Positions 52,110 through 60,726 of a DNA stretch of 64,000 bases are shown here, piece after piece. Made by a program: the position numbers and the translations under genes. This DNA is from Bifidobacterium psychraerophilum (GTDB taxonomy: Bacteria > Actinomycetota > Actinomycetes > Actinomycetales > Bifidobacteriaceae), in the NCBI RefSeq assembly GCF_000741705.1, contig NZ_JGZI01000009.1:558001-622000 (forward strand). Reading direction: 5' to 3'. A model generated the notes under the pieces. The model ran no database searches. It was not told the origin of the DNA and saw only the letters and a list, made by a program, of their open reading frames with translations. Positions within the stretch are counted from its first letter, which is position 1; the number at the start of each line of letters is the position of its first letter.

Positions 52110-52679
52110 TCAATGCGCCGAGGCGCGTTCGATGCTGATCGCGATGCTGCGATAGGACTCGATAAGCGCCGGCAGACGCATCGCGGCATTCGCCGGACTG
52201 GTCGATGGCAGTGCCGTCATCGGGATATCCAGGCCCTGCTCGTCAAGACGCGGCTTCGCATAGCTGCGGAACAAGGTCGCCGCCTTCGCGCCAGTCGTGA
52301 AGATCCTTTGGATGGATGATCGGGTGATGATGCTCCCGAGGTCGGTCGCCACCGGGTTGCGGATGCTGGCGTCGCTGGCCCCTATGATGTCACAGGATTC
52401 CAGCACGTCCCACAATGCGATACGGTGCCGTATCGCGAAGCTCCGACGGGCTTCGAGCAGCTGGCGGGGTGATGTGCCTATCCCGTCGTCCGTGATGGGG
52501 CACGCCGTATCATCCGCGAATATGGCCGACATCACGGGCCAGAAGCGGTTCCTGGGATGCATGTAATAGAAGCCCTGTTCCCGTGACTTTGGGCTGGGGA
52601 AGGAGCCCAGCACCAGAACGGATGAATCGCTGTTCCAAACGGGGCCGAAGCCGTGCTCGACGTGTTGTGGAGTTCCCAT
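52110..52679 (-). CDS. DNA-deoxyinosine/uracil glycosylase (UDG family 6-like)
   Basis: 189 residues. The motif GSFPSPKSREQGFYYMHPRNRFWPVM near residues 25-50 is characteristic of the hypoxanthine/deoxyinosine DNA glycosylase branch of the uracil-DNA glycosylase superfamily. LPSTSPANAAM near the end matches the second active-site segment. It would remove deaminated bases from DNA. The ATG at 52679 has no strong ribosome site. The 138 bases to the next gene hold nothing recognisable. Confidence 0.85.
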   Translation of the reverse strand: MGTPQHVEHGFGPVWNSDSSVLVLGSFPSPKSREQGFYYMHPRNRFWPVMSAIFADDTACPITDDGIGTSPRQLLEARRSFAIRHRIALWDVLESCDIIGASDASIRNPVATDLGSIITRSSIQRIFTTGAKAATLFRSYAKPRLDEQGLDIPMTALPSTSPANAAMRLPALIESYRSIAISIERASAH

Positions 52680-52817
52680 GCCACTTGCTTAACCCTTTGG
52701 AGAGACAAAGCAAGCGATACCCGGCCCTAGCGGGCCACGGCATGTGCGGGTGCGCCCCTCCGGTTGTCCGCTCCCGCCATACGGATACGACCTCCGGCGG
52801 CGGCCCGCTCGTGCACC

Positions 52818-54458
52818 TCAGGCGATATGCGGGTTGAGCAGCCTGTATTGCTTCTGGGGGTGGGGTTGTGCGGTGACTGATTCCACAAGACCCTTGTTGA
52901 GCAAAGCCCGCAACCCGGTGGCGACTGCTATCGGGGAGAGATGAAGGTCCACCATGATGTCCCGCACACTTGCGGAAGGTCTCTGTTCAAGCAGGGTGAC
53001 TATGCGCTGGGCGAAGTTCTTGTCCTCAAGATCGTCGAGTGCGCGACGTCTGCTGACGGTGAATGTGAACTGGTCGAGGGTGTGGTCGATATCCGCGGGC
53101 TCCATGCCTTCGGCACGCAGTGTGGCTTCGATCTGCTGGTATCCGGACCCGCCGTTCTCGATCACATATCCTCCATCGGGATACGGGGTGGCCTCAAGGA
53201 TCGAGACGAGGAATTGGTTTCTGGCGGAGGGCATGATCGGATTGCCCAAGGTGTTGTGGGTGACCGAACCGAACAATCCACCGGGGTTGATGACTTCGAT
53301 CCGATTCGTATAGACGTTGACCCGAACCTGTGTGCCTCGCGCATGGGGGGAATAGTCGCGATGCATCAATGCGTTGGCGATCGATTCGCGCAGCACCAGA
53401 CGCGGATAATCCGGGGGATGGGTGCCGGCACCGCTGGGATCGGCATCCGCAGGGCCCGCGGTCCATGTCATCAGCGAATCCACGGCATCATCGATCATCA
53501 CGGGAATGGGCCCGGTGATGCTTTCCGCGGTCACCAGATGCCCGCCTTGCGCGAAGACCTCCGCACGACTCGTCCCGGGAAAGACGGCGATGGTCACATT
53601 CAGACGGGGATGGAATTGCTGCGGGTACCTGCCCAGGGCGAGGAGTCCGGCAAGCGTCGGTCTCAGATTCGCATAGGAAGGGTCGATCGAGTTCCCATGC
53701 TCCCTTGCATGATCGGTTCCCTCGTCCGCACCCTTCGGACGGCGGGGTGTCGTCTCCTCGGATCCCCGGTCCTCGCTCCCGGCGCTTTCGTTCCCCTCCG
53801 TTTCGTCTCCATCCGCCGATGGCTGCTCGTCCTTGGTGAGCACGCGCAGCTCCTGGAGCATCTGGGTGTCGCTATGCCCTGCGAATACATGCGGGTGAAG
53901 CTCACGTTGCCTTTCCAACAGGCCATGCACCAAGGCGGGGTTGAGGTCCTCAACGCTCGCTCCGGCCACCATCTCGGCGTCATACACGGGCTGGGCATGC
54001 TCCTCCATAAGTCTTTCGACCTCATACCCGGTCATCCTGCGGTCACCATCGCCGGTGCGGATGAAGGAGCCGCTGTACGCGCCGAGCGAAGTCACAAAGC
54101 AGGGTTTGTCGCGTGGAAGCATCTCTTCGACCTGGGCGAAGACCAGATTGGTGCCTTCGAAGGGGCAGGTCATGATGGTGGGGCGCACCACGGGCGTCAT
54201 CTTCTCACAGGCCTGGCTCAGGGCCTCCTGCATCGAACGGGCATTGAAGCCCTCCACCGGTGTAAAACCCGCTTTCTCCGAAAGCCCGAGGATGATATAG
54301 CCTCCGGAACCGTTGGAGAATGCCGAAAGCGTGTCCGTGATGGTGGAGGAGAGCTTGCGTTTGCTCTCTTTGACTTCGCACTGTTGCGTGTCGTTGCCGA
54401 TGATGCGCATCAACTCGATGAGTTCGGTCATCTTCGTGGTGTAGTCATCATCCCGCAT
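52818..54458 (-). CDS. AlbA_2 (Schlafen-like) domain protein with ATPase-fold and winged-helix regions
   Basis: 546 residues from an ATG with GGAAGAGG upstream; this start leaves 95 bases for the divergent promoter, unlike a longer reading from 54543. The N-terminal AlbA_2 domain (about 20-150) has ECEVKES-like QQCEVKESKRKL and GSGGYIILGL. A charged, Glu/Asp/Gly-rich insert near residues 225-275 is probably disordered. A GHKL-like region follows, with RESIANALMHRDY and RIEVINPGGLFG. A C-terminal winged helix (VRDIMVDLHLSPIAVATGLRALL) ends the protein. The family is often annotated as ATP-binding transcriptional regulator; its function is poorly defined. Confidence 0.82.
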   Translation of the reverse strand: MRDDDYTTKMTELIELMRIIGNDTQQCEVKESKRKLSSTITDTLSAFSNGSGGYIILGLSEKAGFTPVEGFNARSMQEALSQACEKMTPVVRPTIMTCPFEGTNLVFAQVEEMLPRDKPCFVTSLGAYSGSFIRTGDGDRRMTGYEVERLMEEHAQPVYDAEMVAGASVEDLNPALVHGLLERQRELHPHVFAGHSDTQMLQELRVLTKDEQPSADGDETEGNESAGSEDRGSEETTPRRPKGADEGTDHAREHGNSIDPSYANLRPTLAGLLALGRYPQQFHPRLNVTIAVFPGTSRAEVFAQGGHLVTAESITGPIPVMIDDAVDSLMTWTAGPADADPSGAGTHPPDYPRLVLRESIANALMHRDYSPHARGTQVRVNVYTNRIEVINPGGLFGSVTHNTLGNPIMPSARNQFLVSILEATPYPDGGYVIENGGSGYQQIEATLRAEGMEPADIDHTLDQFTFTVSRRRALDDLEDKNFAQRIVTLLEQRPSASVRDIMVDLHLSPIAVATGLRALLNKGLVESVTAQPHPQKQYRLLNPHIA

Positions 54459-54553
54459 GGCGTCTGCCTCTTCCGTTCCTGGACCCATACCATTAAGACC
54501 CAGACTATCGCAATCGCCAGCGGGCAGCGTGAGTTCTGCCATAGAGTTGGGGT

Positions 54554-55510
54554 ATGAGATCAATTTCTGAAACAGTCGATCGTGTAAGCACATGGTGGAA
54601 GCAATCGATGCTGGGTAGGGTGCTTGATCGTTACGGTGCGCACAACGGTTCGATCCTGGCCGGCGGTCTGGCATACGGTCTGCTGTTCGCCTTCTTCGCC
54701 GGGATCTGGACCTTGTTCAGTGCCTTCGGTGTGTTCTTCTCCACCAACACCGCGTTCCGCGATGGTCTTATCGAAGCTCTCGGGCGCATCGTTCCTGGGC
54801 TGATCAGCGGTTCCGGCGGCGGCATCGTATCGCAATCGACGCTCAGTGGCATCTCGACCACCTTCACGATCACCGGCCTGTTCACCTTCTTCGCCTTCTT
54901 CTGGAAGATCATCTCGTGGCTCGCCTCATTGCGTAACGCGGTGCAGACGGTTATCGATGACGATTCGGATGACGTGAATATGGTCAAGGCCAAAGGACTT
55001 GATGCGCTCGCGGTGCTGATGGTGGCGATCCTCTTCGTGCTCACCGCCGTCGCGACCGGAATATCCGGAGGGGCCGTGCGCCAGGTGCTGCATCTCTTCG
55101 GCATCTCCAGCGACTTCTGGGGCTTTTCCGTGTTGGTTGATGTGGCCGGTTTCGTGGTGACATTCGTGCTCAATGTGCTTTTGCTGCTCATCCTGCTGCG
55201 GGTGGTGTCGCAGGTGGGTGAGCGCCGTCCCGTGCTGATTACCTCCCTGGTGGGAGCCCTGGCGCTGTCCGTGATTCAGATGCTCGGCGCGCGTTTGATA
55301 ACGGGTGCCTCCTCGAACCCGCTGCTGGCGCCATTCGCGGCCATTATCGGCGTGCTGCTCTGGTTCAACCTGATCGCGCAGGTGCTGATGTATGCCGCCG
55401 CCCTGCTCGGGGAGCTCCTGCAACCGGGGCATGGTAAATCGGATGCCGAGGCGTCAGCACAGGAGCAACAGCCCGAGCAGGAATCCCGGCGGCAATCCGA
55501 TCGGCAATAG
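54554..55510 (+). CDS. YihY/BrkB-family membrane protein
   Basis: 318 residues with six hydrophobic helices. The motif GSILAGGLAYGLLFAFFAGIWTL near the N-terminus and the C-terminal VLLWFNLIAQVLMYAAALLGEL are typical of the family. The protein was once called ribonuclease BN in error; it is an integral membrane protein of uncertain, possibly transport, function. A Gln/Glu/Ser-rich tail of about 30 residues is cytoplasmic by prediction. It is divergent from the AlbA_2 gene. Confidence 0.9.
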   Translation: MRSISETVDRVSTWWKQSMLGRVLDRYGAHNGSILAGGLAYGLLFAFFAGIWTLFSAFGVFFSTNTAFRDGLIEALGRIVPGLISGSGGGIVSQSTLSGISTTFTITGLFTFFAFFWKIISWLASLRNAVQTVIDDDSDDVNMVKAKGLDALAVLMVAILFVLTAVATGISGGAVRQVLHLFGISSDFWGFSVLVDVAGFVVTFVLNVLLLLILLRVVSQVGERRPVLITSLVGALALSVIQMLGARLITGASSNPLLAPFAAIIGVLLWFNLIAQVLMYAAALLGELLQPGHGKSDAEASAQEQQPEQESRRQSDRQ

Positions 55511-55589
55511 GATCAGGTTCGCGATGCGGAAGATTCAGCCGCATCGTGATATTCGAACTAGCATGGTGTTCGGCACTGAAGGAAGGGAA

Positions 55590-55994
55590 ATGATGATGCG
55601 ATCAGCAGAACAACAGCTTCCATGTGACTGTGATATTCGGATCAAACGTGCATATGAGCAGTCGGAGGATTCCGATGGCTTCCGTGTGCTGGTGGATAGG
55701 CTCTGGCCCAGAGGGGTTTCGAAGCAGCGGGCGGATCTCGACGAATGGATGAAGCAGATCGCTCCAAGTCCGGATCTGCGTACCTGGTGGAATCATGATC
55801 CCGAGCGGATGGGCGAGTTCAGCCAGCGCTACCGTACGGAACTCGACGACAATCCGGCGGTGGATGAGCTCACCGGGATACTGAGGACGCATCCGGTCGT
55901 TACGCTCATCTACGCGGCCAAGGACAGCGCCGTGAACCACGCCGCCGTATTGCGGGACTACATGCGTGAGCATCTGGCAGCGTCAGAGAGCTGA
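55590..55994 (+). CDS. DUF488-family protein
   Basis: 134 residues with the family marks FRVLVDRLWPRGVSKQRADLDEWMKQIAPS, LRTWWNHDPERM and VTLIYAAKDSAVNHAAVL. Three ATGs in a row at 55590, 55593 and 55596 follow GGAAGGG; the second or third has better spacing. The biochemical role of the family is unknown. Confidence 0.88.
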   Translation: MMMRSAEQQLPCDCDIRIKRAYEQSEDSDGFRVLVDRLWPRGVSKQRADLDEWMKQIAPSPDLRTWWNHDPERMGEFSQRYRTELDDNPAVDELTGILRTHPVVTLIYAAKDSAVNHAAVLRDYMREHLAASES

Positions 55995-56067
55995 CGCGCA
56001 CCCGCGGTAATGCGTGACCCATATGCCGGGGAGCCCTTCTTCGGGTGGCGCGGTCTGCCGTGGGGGC

Positions 56068-56793
56068 TCACGCACGCGCAGTCGGATCGACAACCGTGAT
56101 ATCCAGTTCCTTCGAGAACCATTCCCTGCCTGCCGCGGTGACGTGCAATGCCCGCTTCGGCGCCGCCTTCTCCATGAAGCGCTGGTCGAGGAGATATGAG
56201 AGGAGAGCGCTTCCGGCATACCCGCCGATATGGAAATGCCGCTCGGTCCAGTCGAGACAGGCTTTGATTCTCGGTGCGGTGCGGGATTCGGGGATGCTGA
56301 TGCCCTCATCCTCGAACCATTGCAGCCCATTACCGGTCAGACGTATCGAGCCGTCCTCGATGGTGATAAGGTCCCGATGCTCCAGGTGCTGTGCGATGTC
56401 CACTCCCAGATGGCCGGCGATATGGTTATAGCAGCTGCGGGCATAGCGCAACCTCTGATCGGCGCGCACCTGACGGTACCCAGTCACAGGTGCATCGCTT
56501 GGGCCAGTGACGGAGCCGAGGAATTCGATGACCCTTGCCATGCGCTCATCCGAAAGCTGCACGTATTGATGTCTGCCCTGGCGTATGCGTAAGATGATCC
56601 GCGCATCCTCCAAACGCGTCAGGCATGAACTCATGGCCTGTGGGCTGGTCTGGGTGTGATGCGCAAGTTCGCCGGCCGTCCAGGCGCAGCCGTCCATCAG
56701 CGCCACGCAGACCTTGGCCCTGGTGGCGTCGGCCAGCACCGATGCCAGTTGGCTGATGTCGCTGCCTGTATCCAATCCGCACATGGTAGTCAT
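56068..56793 (-). CDS. ArsR-like winged-helix transcriptional regulator
   Basis: 241 residues. The N-terminal DNA-binding part, LASVLADATRAKVCVALMDG with WTAGELAHHTQTSPQAMSSCLTRL, has the ArsR pattern. The remaining 140 residues (RYARSCYNHIAGHLGVDIAQHL and onward) match the extended ArsR regulators found next to small redox proteins. No metal-binding Cys cluster of the ArsR core is seen. It is divergent from a flavin-reductase-like gene 56 bases away, which it probably controls. Confidence 0.82.
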   Translation of the reverse strand: MTTMCGLDTGSDISQLASVLADATRAKVCVALMDGCAWTAGELAHHTQTSPQAMSSCLTRLEDARIILRIRQGRHQYVQLSDERMARVIEFLGSVTGPSDAPVTGYRQVRADQRLRYARSCYNHIAGHLGVDIAQHLEHRDLITIEDGSIRLTGNGLQWFEDEGISIPESRTAPRIKACLDWTERHFHIGGYAGSALLSYLLDQRFMEKAAPKRALHVTAAGREWFSKELDITVVDPTARA

Positions 56794-56837
56794 GCTAGCG
56801 CGGGAATGCTTCCACGGTGATGGAACTGTTCCGGTGT

Positions 56838-56843
56838 GATAAT
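56838..56843 (+). promoter_or_regulatory. Extended -10 box of the flavin-reductase-like gene
   Basis: TGTGATAAT ends six bases before the ATG at 56850. This is an extended -10 so close to the start that transcription should begin at or near the A of the ATG. No ribosome site lies upstream. Confidence 0.5.
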
Positions 56844-56849
56844 CCTCGT

Positions 56850-57524
56850 ATGACCACTTACACACATATTTCATCAGATACGGCGACGGACGGTTCTCAG
56901 GGTGAGGCGCGGGATTCGGCGCATATCGACATCACACCCGGCATGCTGTATTACGGCAATACGGTGGTGCTGCTGAGCACCACCAACCCCGACGGTTCCA
57001 CGAATATCGCCCCCATGAGCAGCACCTGGGCTCTTGGCAACACCATCGTTCTGGGCATGGGCCTCGGAAGCCGTACGGCTGAAAACCTGATGCAACGGGG
57101 TGAAGCGGTGCTCAACCTGGCCGGCCCTGAACTCTGGGAACAGGTGGAACGTCTTGGCGATATGACCGGAGGGGAGCGGTCACAGCAGCAGCACGGGCAC
57201 GGCAGCATACCGGTACATGACAAATTCACAGCCGTCGGTCTGACCCCGGAGCGTGCTGCTCTGGTCGGGTGCGATCGGGTGGCTGAGTGCAGATTGCAGA
57301 TCGAGGTGAGGGTCAAGCACTGCGAACCGGATGTCGACAACGGTTTCGTCATCGCCCAGACAACAGTGCTGCGCGTGCATGCCGATCCCGCGATCGTCGT
57401 CGAGGGGACCTCGCATGTGGATCCGCGTGTGTGGAAACCCCTGATCTACAACTTCCGTCACTATCACACACTGACATCTCAAATGGGGGAAAGCTCGATC
57501 ACGCAGACGCCGACGCTGGTCTAA
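56850..57524 (+). CDS. Flavin reductase-like, FMN-binding split-barrel protein
   Basis: 224 residues with the flavin-reductase domain opening MLYYGNTVVLLSTTNPDGSTNIAPMSSTWAL, a region that binds FMN in this family, and GLGSRTAENLMQRGEAVLNL. It may reduce flavins or act as a small flavin-dependent oxidoreductase. The ATG at 56850 has no ribosome site and fits a leaderless message; an ATG at 56820 would add ten residues. Its stop overlaps the stop of the convergent HxlR gene by four bases. Confidence 0.85.
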   Translation: MTTYTHISSDTATDGSQGEARDSAHIDITPGMLYYGNTVVLLSTTNPDGSTNIAPMSSTWALGNTIVLGMGLGSRTAENLMQRGEAVLNLAGPELWEQVERLGDMTGGERSQQQHGHGSIPVHDKFTAVGLTPERAALVGCDRVAECRLQIEVRVKHCEPDVDNGFVIAQTTVLRVHADPAIVVEGTSHVDPRVWKPLIYNFRHYHTLTSQMGESSITQTPTLV

Positions 57525-57868
57525 GGGGTGACATCGCCTTCCATAATCGCCCATGTGTTGCCCCAGCGCGTCATGGTCTGGAAGACCGGCAGAAGCTCCT
57601 TGCCTTTGGTGGTGAGCAGATATTCCACTCTGGGCGGTGTACTCGGCACGACATGCCGCTCGACGATGCCGTTGCTCATCAGATGCTGCAGGCGTTGGGA
57701 GAGCATGCGTGGGCTGATGCCGCTGAGGTCATGCTGGATTTCGTTGAACCGGGTGTCCCCGTTGAACATATTGCGCAGTATGAGGAAGGTCCATTTTCCC
57801 CCTATGATCTGCATCGTTTTCTCAATAGGGCAAGGTCGGGGTGCTGCTGTTCCGGTCATATCAGGCAA
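57521..57868 (-). CDS. HxlR-family transcriptional regulator
   Basis: 115 residues with CPIEKTMQIIGGKWTFLILRNM, RFNEIQHDLSGISPRMLSQRLQHLMSNGIVER and a PPRVEYLLTTKGKEL wing, all standard for HxlR. Two nearby starts (57868 and 57859) are possible. Upstream lie two perfect inverted repeats that are good operator candidates. The divergent epimerase-like gene is its likely target. Confidence 0.9.
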   Translation of the reverse strand: MPDMTGTAAPRPCPIEKTMQIIGGKWTFLILRNMFNGDTRFNEIQHDLSGISPRMLSQRLQHLMSNGIVERHVVPSTPPRVEYLLTTKGKELLPVFQTMTRWGNTWAIMEGDVTP

Positions 57869-57872
57869 GCAT

Positions 57873-57924
57873 ACTACATAAAAATGTAGTAGCTATACAA
57901 AATATAAGTACTATATTTTGTATA
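57873..57924. promoter_or_regulatory. HxlR operator candidates in an AT-rich divergent gap
   Basis: ACTACAT and ATGTAGT (57873-57890) form a 7-bp inverted repeat with a 4-base gap. A longer repeat follows: 13-bp arms TATACAAAATATA and TATATTTTGTATA at 57894-57924 around AGTAC. HxlR proteins bind dyads of this size. The region also must hold both promoters. Confidence 0.65.
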
Positions 57925-57973
57925 TCGCCATGTGTACCCTTGGGCCCTTGGACACGAGCGTGAGGAGCGGTGT

Positions 57974-58951
57974 ATGGGAGCAGCGGCAGGGAAATCCCGG
58001 AATATGCAGGCGACGGTATTCGGCGCAAGCGGATTCATAGGCAGCCATGTGGTCGAGGAATTATGCAAGGCCGGGCACGGTGTGAACGCCGTGGTGAGGT
58101 CTCCGGCCTCGCGTCAACTCCTGGAGGGCTTCGGCGCGCGGGTAATGGTTGTCGACTACGGGGATGGGGCGCAGATCCAGGCGGCTATGCGGGGGAGCGA
58201 TGTCGTATATAACTGCATCGCCTCCACCGGCACGGCCGCGCAAGCGGAGGATCCCGAGGCGGAGATCGGTCTGACGCGGCGGTTGGCTCATACGGCCTCG
58301 GCGCTGGGCGTCGGGCATTTCGTGCAGCTCAGTTCCATCGTCCTCTACGGTTTCGAGCGGAGTGGAGCCATTGATGAAAGCTACCAGCCGCTCATCGAAT
58401 ACCCGATTCAACGCATCCAGCAGCGCCGTGAGGAGATTGTCACACGCGAAGTGCCGGGGCGACAGGGGATGGCGGTCGAAGCGGCGGGCACCGCATTGAC
58501 GATTCTGCGACCTGCCAGCGTCATCGGGAGCCGTGGCGAGCGTTCCTTCTTCGCGAATCTATACCGTTTGAATCAATCGGGGCGATTCCCGATTGTCGGC
58601 AAGGGCCAGGCCTGTGGATCCTTCATAGACGCCCGGGATCTTGGCAGGGCGATGGTGTTGATTGGGGAGCACGGCATAAGCGGTACATACCTGGTGAAGG
58701 GTTTCGACGCGAGTTGGTCGGAGCTCAAGGCGAGCATGGATGAGGCGACGGGTACCCATGACGCCTGCATATCGATCCCGGCTGGTCTCTCGGATGAGGG
58801 GATCGACGCCTCACCGCTCAATCCTTACGAGTATCGGAGCTTCGCCACAACAAGGATCTGGGATGACTCCACCATACGGGAAGCGGGATTCAGACCGCAT
58901 TATTCCCTCGGGCAGGCCGTGCGCTCCGAGATCGGGTATCTCGAACGGTGA
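57974..58951 (+). CDS. NAD-dependent epimerase/dehydratase-like protein
   Basis: 325 residues. The ATG follows GAGGAG with a good spacer. The Rossmann motif is GASGFIGSHVVEEL near residue 17, and a VQLSSIVLYG segment occupies the catalytic-strand position. The usual YxxxK appears changed: the region after DESYQPLIEYP lacks a clear lysine, so it may be an atypical extended SDR that acts on quinones or serves as a sensor. It is divergent from HxlR and upstream of another SDR. Confidence 0.8.
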   Translation: MGAAAGKSRNMQATVFGASGFIGSHVVEELCKAGHGVNAVVRSPASRQLLEGFGARVMVVDYGDGAQIQAAMRGSDVVYNCIASTGTAAQAEDPEAEIGLTRRLAHTASALGVGHFVQLSSIVLYGFERSGAIDESYQPLIEYPIQRIQQRREEIVTREVPGRQGMAVEAAGTALTILRPASVIGSRGERSFFANLYRLNQSGRFPIVGKGQACGSFIDARDLGRAMVLIGEHGISGTYLVKGFDASWSELKASMDEATGTHDACISIPAGLSDEGIDASPLNPYEYRSFATTRIWDDSTIREAGFRPHYSLGQAVRSEIGYLER

Positions 58952-58982
58952 TCCCCATGAGGAGGGCGAACTCCTGATTTGC

Positions 58983-59000
58983 CTTCCAGCGCGCTGGAAG
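58983..59000. terminator. Perfect 18-base palindrome after the epimerase-like gene
   Basis: CTTCCAGCGCGCTGGAAG is fully self-complementary. It lies 32 bases after one stop and just before the next start. It may be a weak terminator or an operator for the SDR-MerR pair. Confidence 0.5.
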
Positions 59001-59016
59001 CATTAGCGTGAGCTGC

Positions 59017-59985
59017 ATGAACACAACACACTCAGCAGACAAGACACAGAGGCATGCGGCACCGAATGCCGTGATATCGAAGACGGGCGTATCGGATGCT
59101 CAGGCGTCGGTATCTTCCGGAATGAATGATCGGGTTTGGGTGATCACCGGAGCGTCATCGGGATTCGGCCTGGCGATGGCACGGGCCGCCCTGGCCGCAG
59201 GGGAGCGCGTATTGGGAACGGCAAGGGATCTGTCGCGATTCGCCTCCCTGCAGCAGGAGTTCGGTGACCGTTTCGTGGCGGTACGCCATGACGTGCGGGA
59301 TACGGATGCGGCCCAGGATGTGATCGACAGGGCCATCGCCGCTTTCGGGCGGATCGACGTACTGGTCAATAATGCGGGAGTCGGTCAGGTGGGCACGGCG
59401 GAGGAGGTCACCGATGCCCAATTGCGGGATATGCTCGCCCAGCATCTCTTCGGTCCCGCGGCGCTGGTGAGGGCCGTCCTGCCCTCTATGCGTCAGGCGG
59501 GGTCAGGCTGGATCGTGCAGCTCAGCAGCCAGGGAGGGCGGGGGTCCTTCCCAGCGGTGGGCAGCTACTCGGCGGGAAAGTTCGCCTTGGAGGGTTGGTC
59601 GGAGGCCTTGGCCGGAGAGGTGAGGTCCTTCGGCATCAGGGTTCTCATCGTCGAGCCGAGCAGATTCCGCACCGCTTTCAATCGGGGTGATGTGCTGTTG
59701 AAAGCCCCTGAACATGCCGAATATGATTCAATTGTGGGTGATATCCGCGCCGATATGTCAGCTTCCGATGGTGCGCAGGAGGGGGATCCCTCACGTGCTG
59801 CCGCGGTGATTCGCAGTGTCCTTGAGGATACGGACGCCCCCTTGCGGCTGCCTCTCGGTGCTGAGGCGGTACGGAATCTGAAGCGCATCTACAGCGACAA
59901 TCTGGCTTCGGTCGAGCAGTGGGCCGAGCTTTCGCAATCGGCCGATTTCCCGGGCGTCGCGCCCTCCAACCGACCGGGCAGATAA
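59017..59985 (+). CDS. Short-chain dehydrogenase/reductase (SDR)
   Basis: 322 residues from the ATG at 59017; a GTG at 59008 is also in frame. A polar N-terminal stretch of about 35 residues precedes VWVITGASSGFGLAMARAAL. NNAGVG follows, then Ser in IVQLSSQGG and the YSAGK catalytic pair. TGASSGFG with YSAGKFALEGWSEAL is typical of the oxidoreductase group with a C-terminal PSRFRT segment. The substrate is unknown. A MerR regulator follows nine bases later, suggesting one transcript. Confidence 0.87.
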   Translation: MNTTHSADKTQRHAAPNAVISKTGVSDAQASVSSGMNDRVWVITGASSGFGLAMARAALAAGERVLGTARDLSRFASLQQEFGDRFVAVRHDVRDTDAAQDVIDRAIAAFGRIDVLVNNAGVGQVGTAEEVTDAQLRDMLAQHLFGPAALVRAVLPSMRQAGSGWIVQLSSQGGRGSFPAVGSYSAGKFALEGWSEALAGEVRSFGIRVLIVEPSRFRTAFNRGDVLLKAPEHAEYDSIVGDIRADMSASDGAQEGDPSRAAAVIRSVLEDTDAPLRLPLGAEAVRNLKRIYSDNLASVEQWAELSQSADFPGVAPSNRPGR

Positions 59986-59994
59986 GGACAGGGT

Positions 59995-60492
59995 GTGAAC
60001 ATGGCCACTGAGGCACTCGTCAGGCAGTTGATGGAGCGCGTCGAAGGGAATCCCGATGCGTCCACGGTGGCCGTGCTGCGTGAGCTGATGAATGATTCGA
60101 CCATCGAATCCTCCTCGCCGCCCTTGTCGATCGCGCAGGCCGCGAAGCTGCTCAACACATCCGTATATACATTGCGCTACTACGAGCGGGAGGGTTTGGT
60201 GCATCCCGACCGCGACGCCAAAGGGTACCGGGTGTATTCGGCCTTCGCGCTGCGCAGACTGGTCTTCCTCTCGCGGATGCGTGTATCCGGAATGACGATG
60301 AGCGATCTCAAGCGCTACATCTCATTGGTGGAGCAGGGCGATGCCACGATAGGGCAGCGACGGCAGCTCATGCTCGAGCAACGACGACGCATCCAGGCGC
60401 AGATCAACGAGCTTTCGCTCGCTCTGGAGGTCACCGACTACAAAATCGAGAGCTACCATGCGGCGCTCCCTTCCACGGCGACGCCCGCATGA
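59995..60492 (+). CDS. MerR-family transcriptional regulator
   Basis: 165 residues from a GTG with AAGGA six bases upstream; an ATG lies two codons later. The first 40 residues are an extra helical segment. The MerR helix-turn-helix LSIAQAAKLLNTSVYTLRYYEREGL and the wing GYRVYSAFALRRL follow, then a dimer helix. No metal-binding Cys are present, so it belongs to the drug or redox-sensing group. It is likely cotranscribed with the SDR gene it may control. Confidence 0.88.
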   Translation: MNMATEALVRQLMERVEGNPDASTVAVLRELMNDSTIESSSPPLSIAQAAKLLNTSVYTLRYYEREGLVHPDRDAKGYRVYSAFALRRLVFLSRMRVSGMTMSDLKRYISLVEQGDATIGQRRQLMLEQRRRIQAQINELSLALEVTDYKIESYHAALPSTATPA

Positions 60493-60726
60493 GCTTCATG
60501 TGATATAGTTGCAGATTGTGTGTGCCGTTGGGTGCCTTATGTCATAGGTGCTGAGCAGCGGGATATCCCTTGATTCATTGAACGCGGGCAGCAATGTCCA
60601 GCGGGAGAAACGAGGGCCATCGGGCCGGTGGACTGTGGCTGACTCTCCGTTTACGGTTGCGTCAAGGCTGCAATGTGGCGGCTCCACGTAGACCGAATAT
60701 TAATCATCTGAATCGGAGAGAATCAG
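60493..60726 (+). promoter_or_regulatory. Leader and promoter region of the str operon
   Basis: These 234 bases contain no gene and lead into rpsL. A TGTGATATAGTT stretch at 60499-60510 could be an extended -10 box. The rest would be a long leader, as is common ahead of ribosomal protein operons. Confidence 0.4.

Noticed and set aside
52941-54557. 538-residue plus-strand open frame
   Set aside because: It lies antisense to the AlbA_2/ATPase-fold gene, has no recognisable domain and shows the composition expected of the opposite frame in GC-rich DNA.
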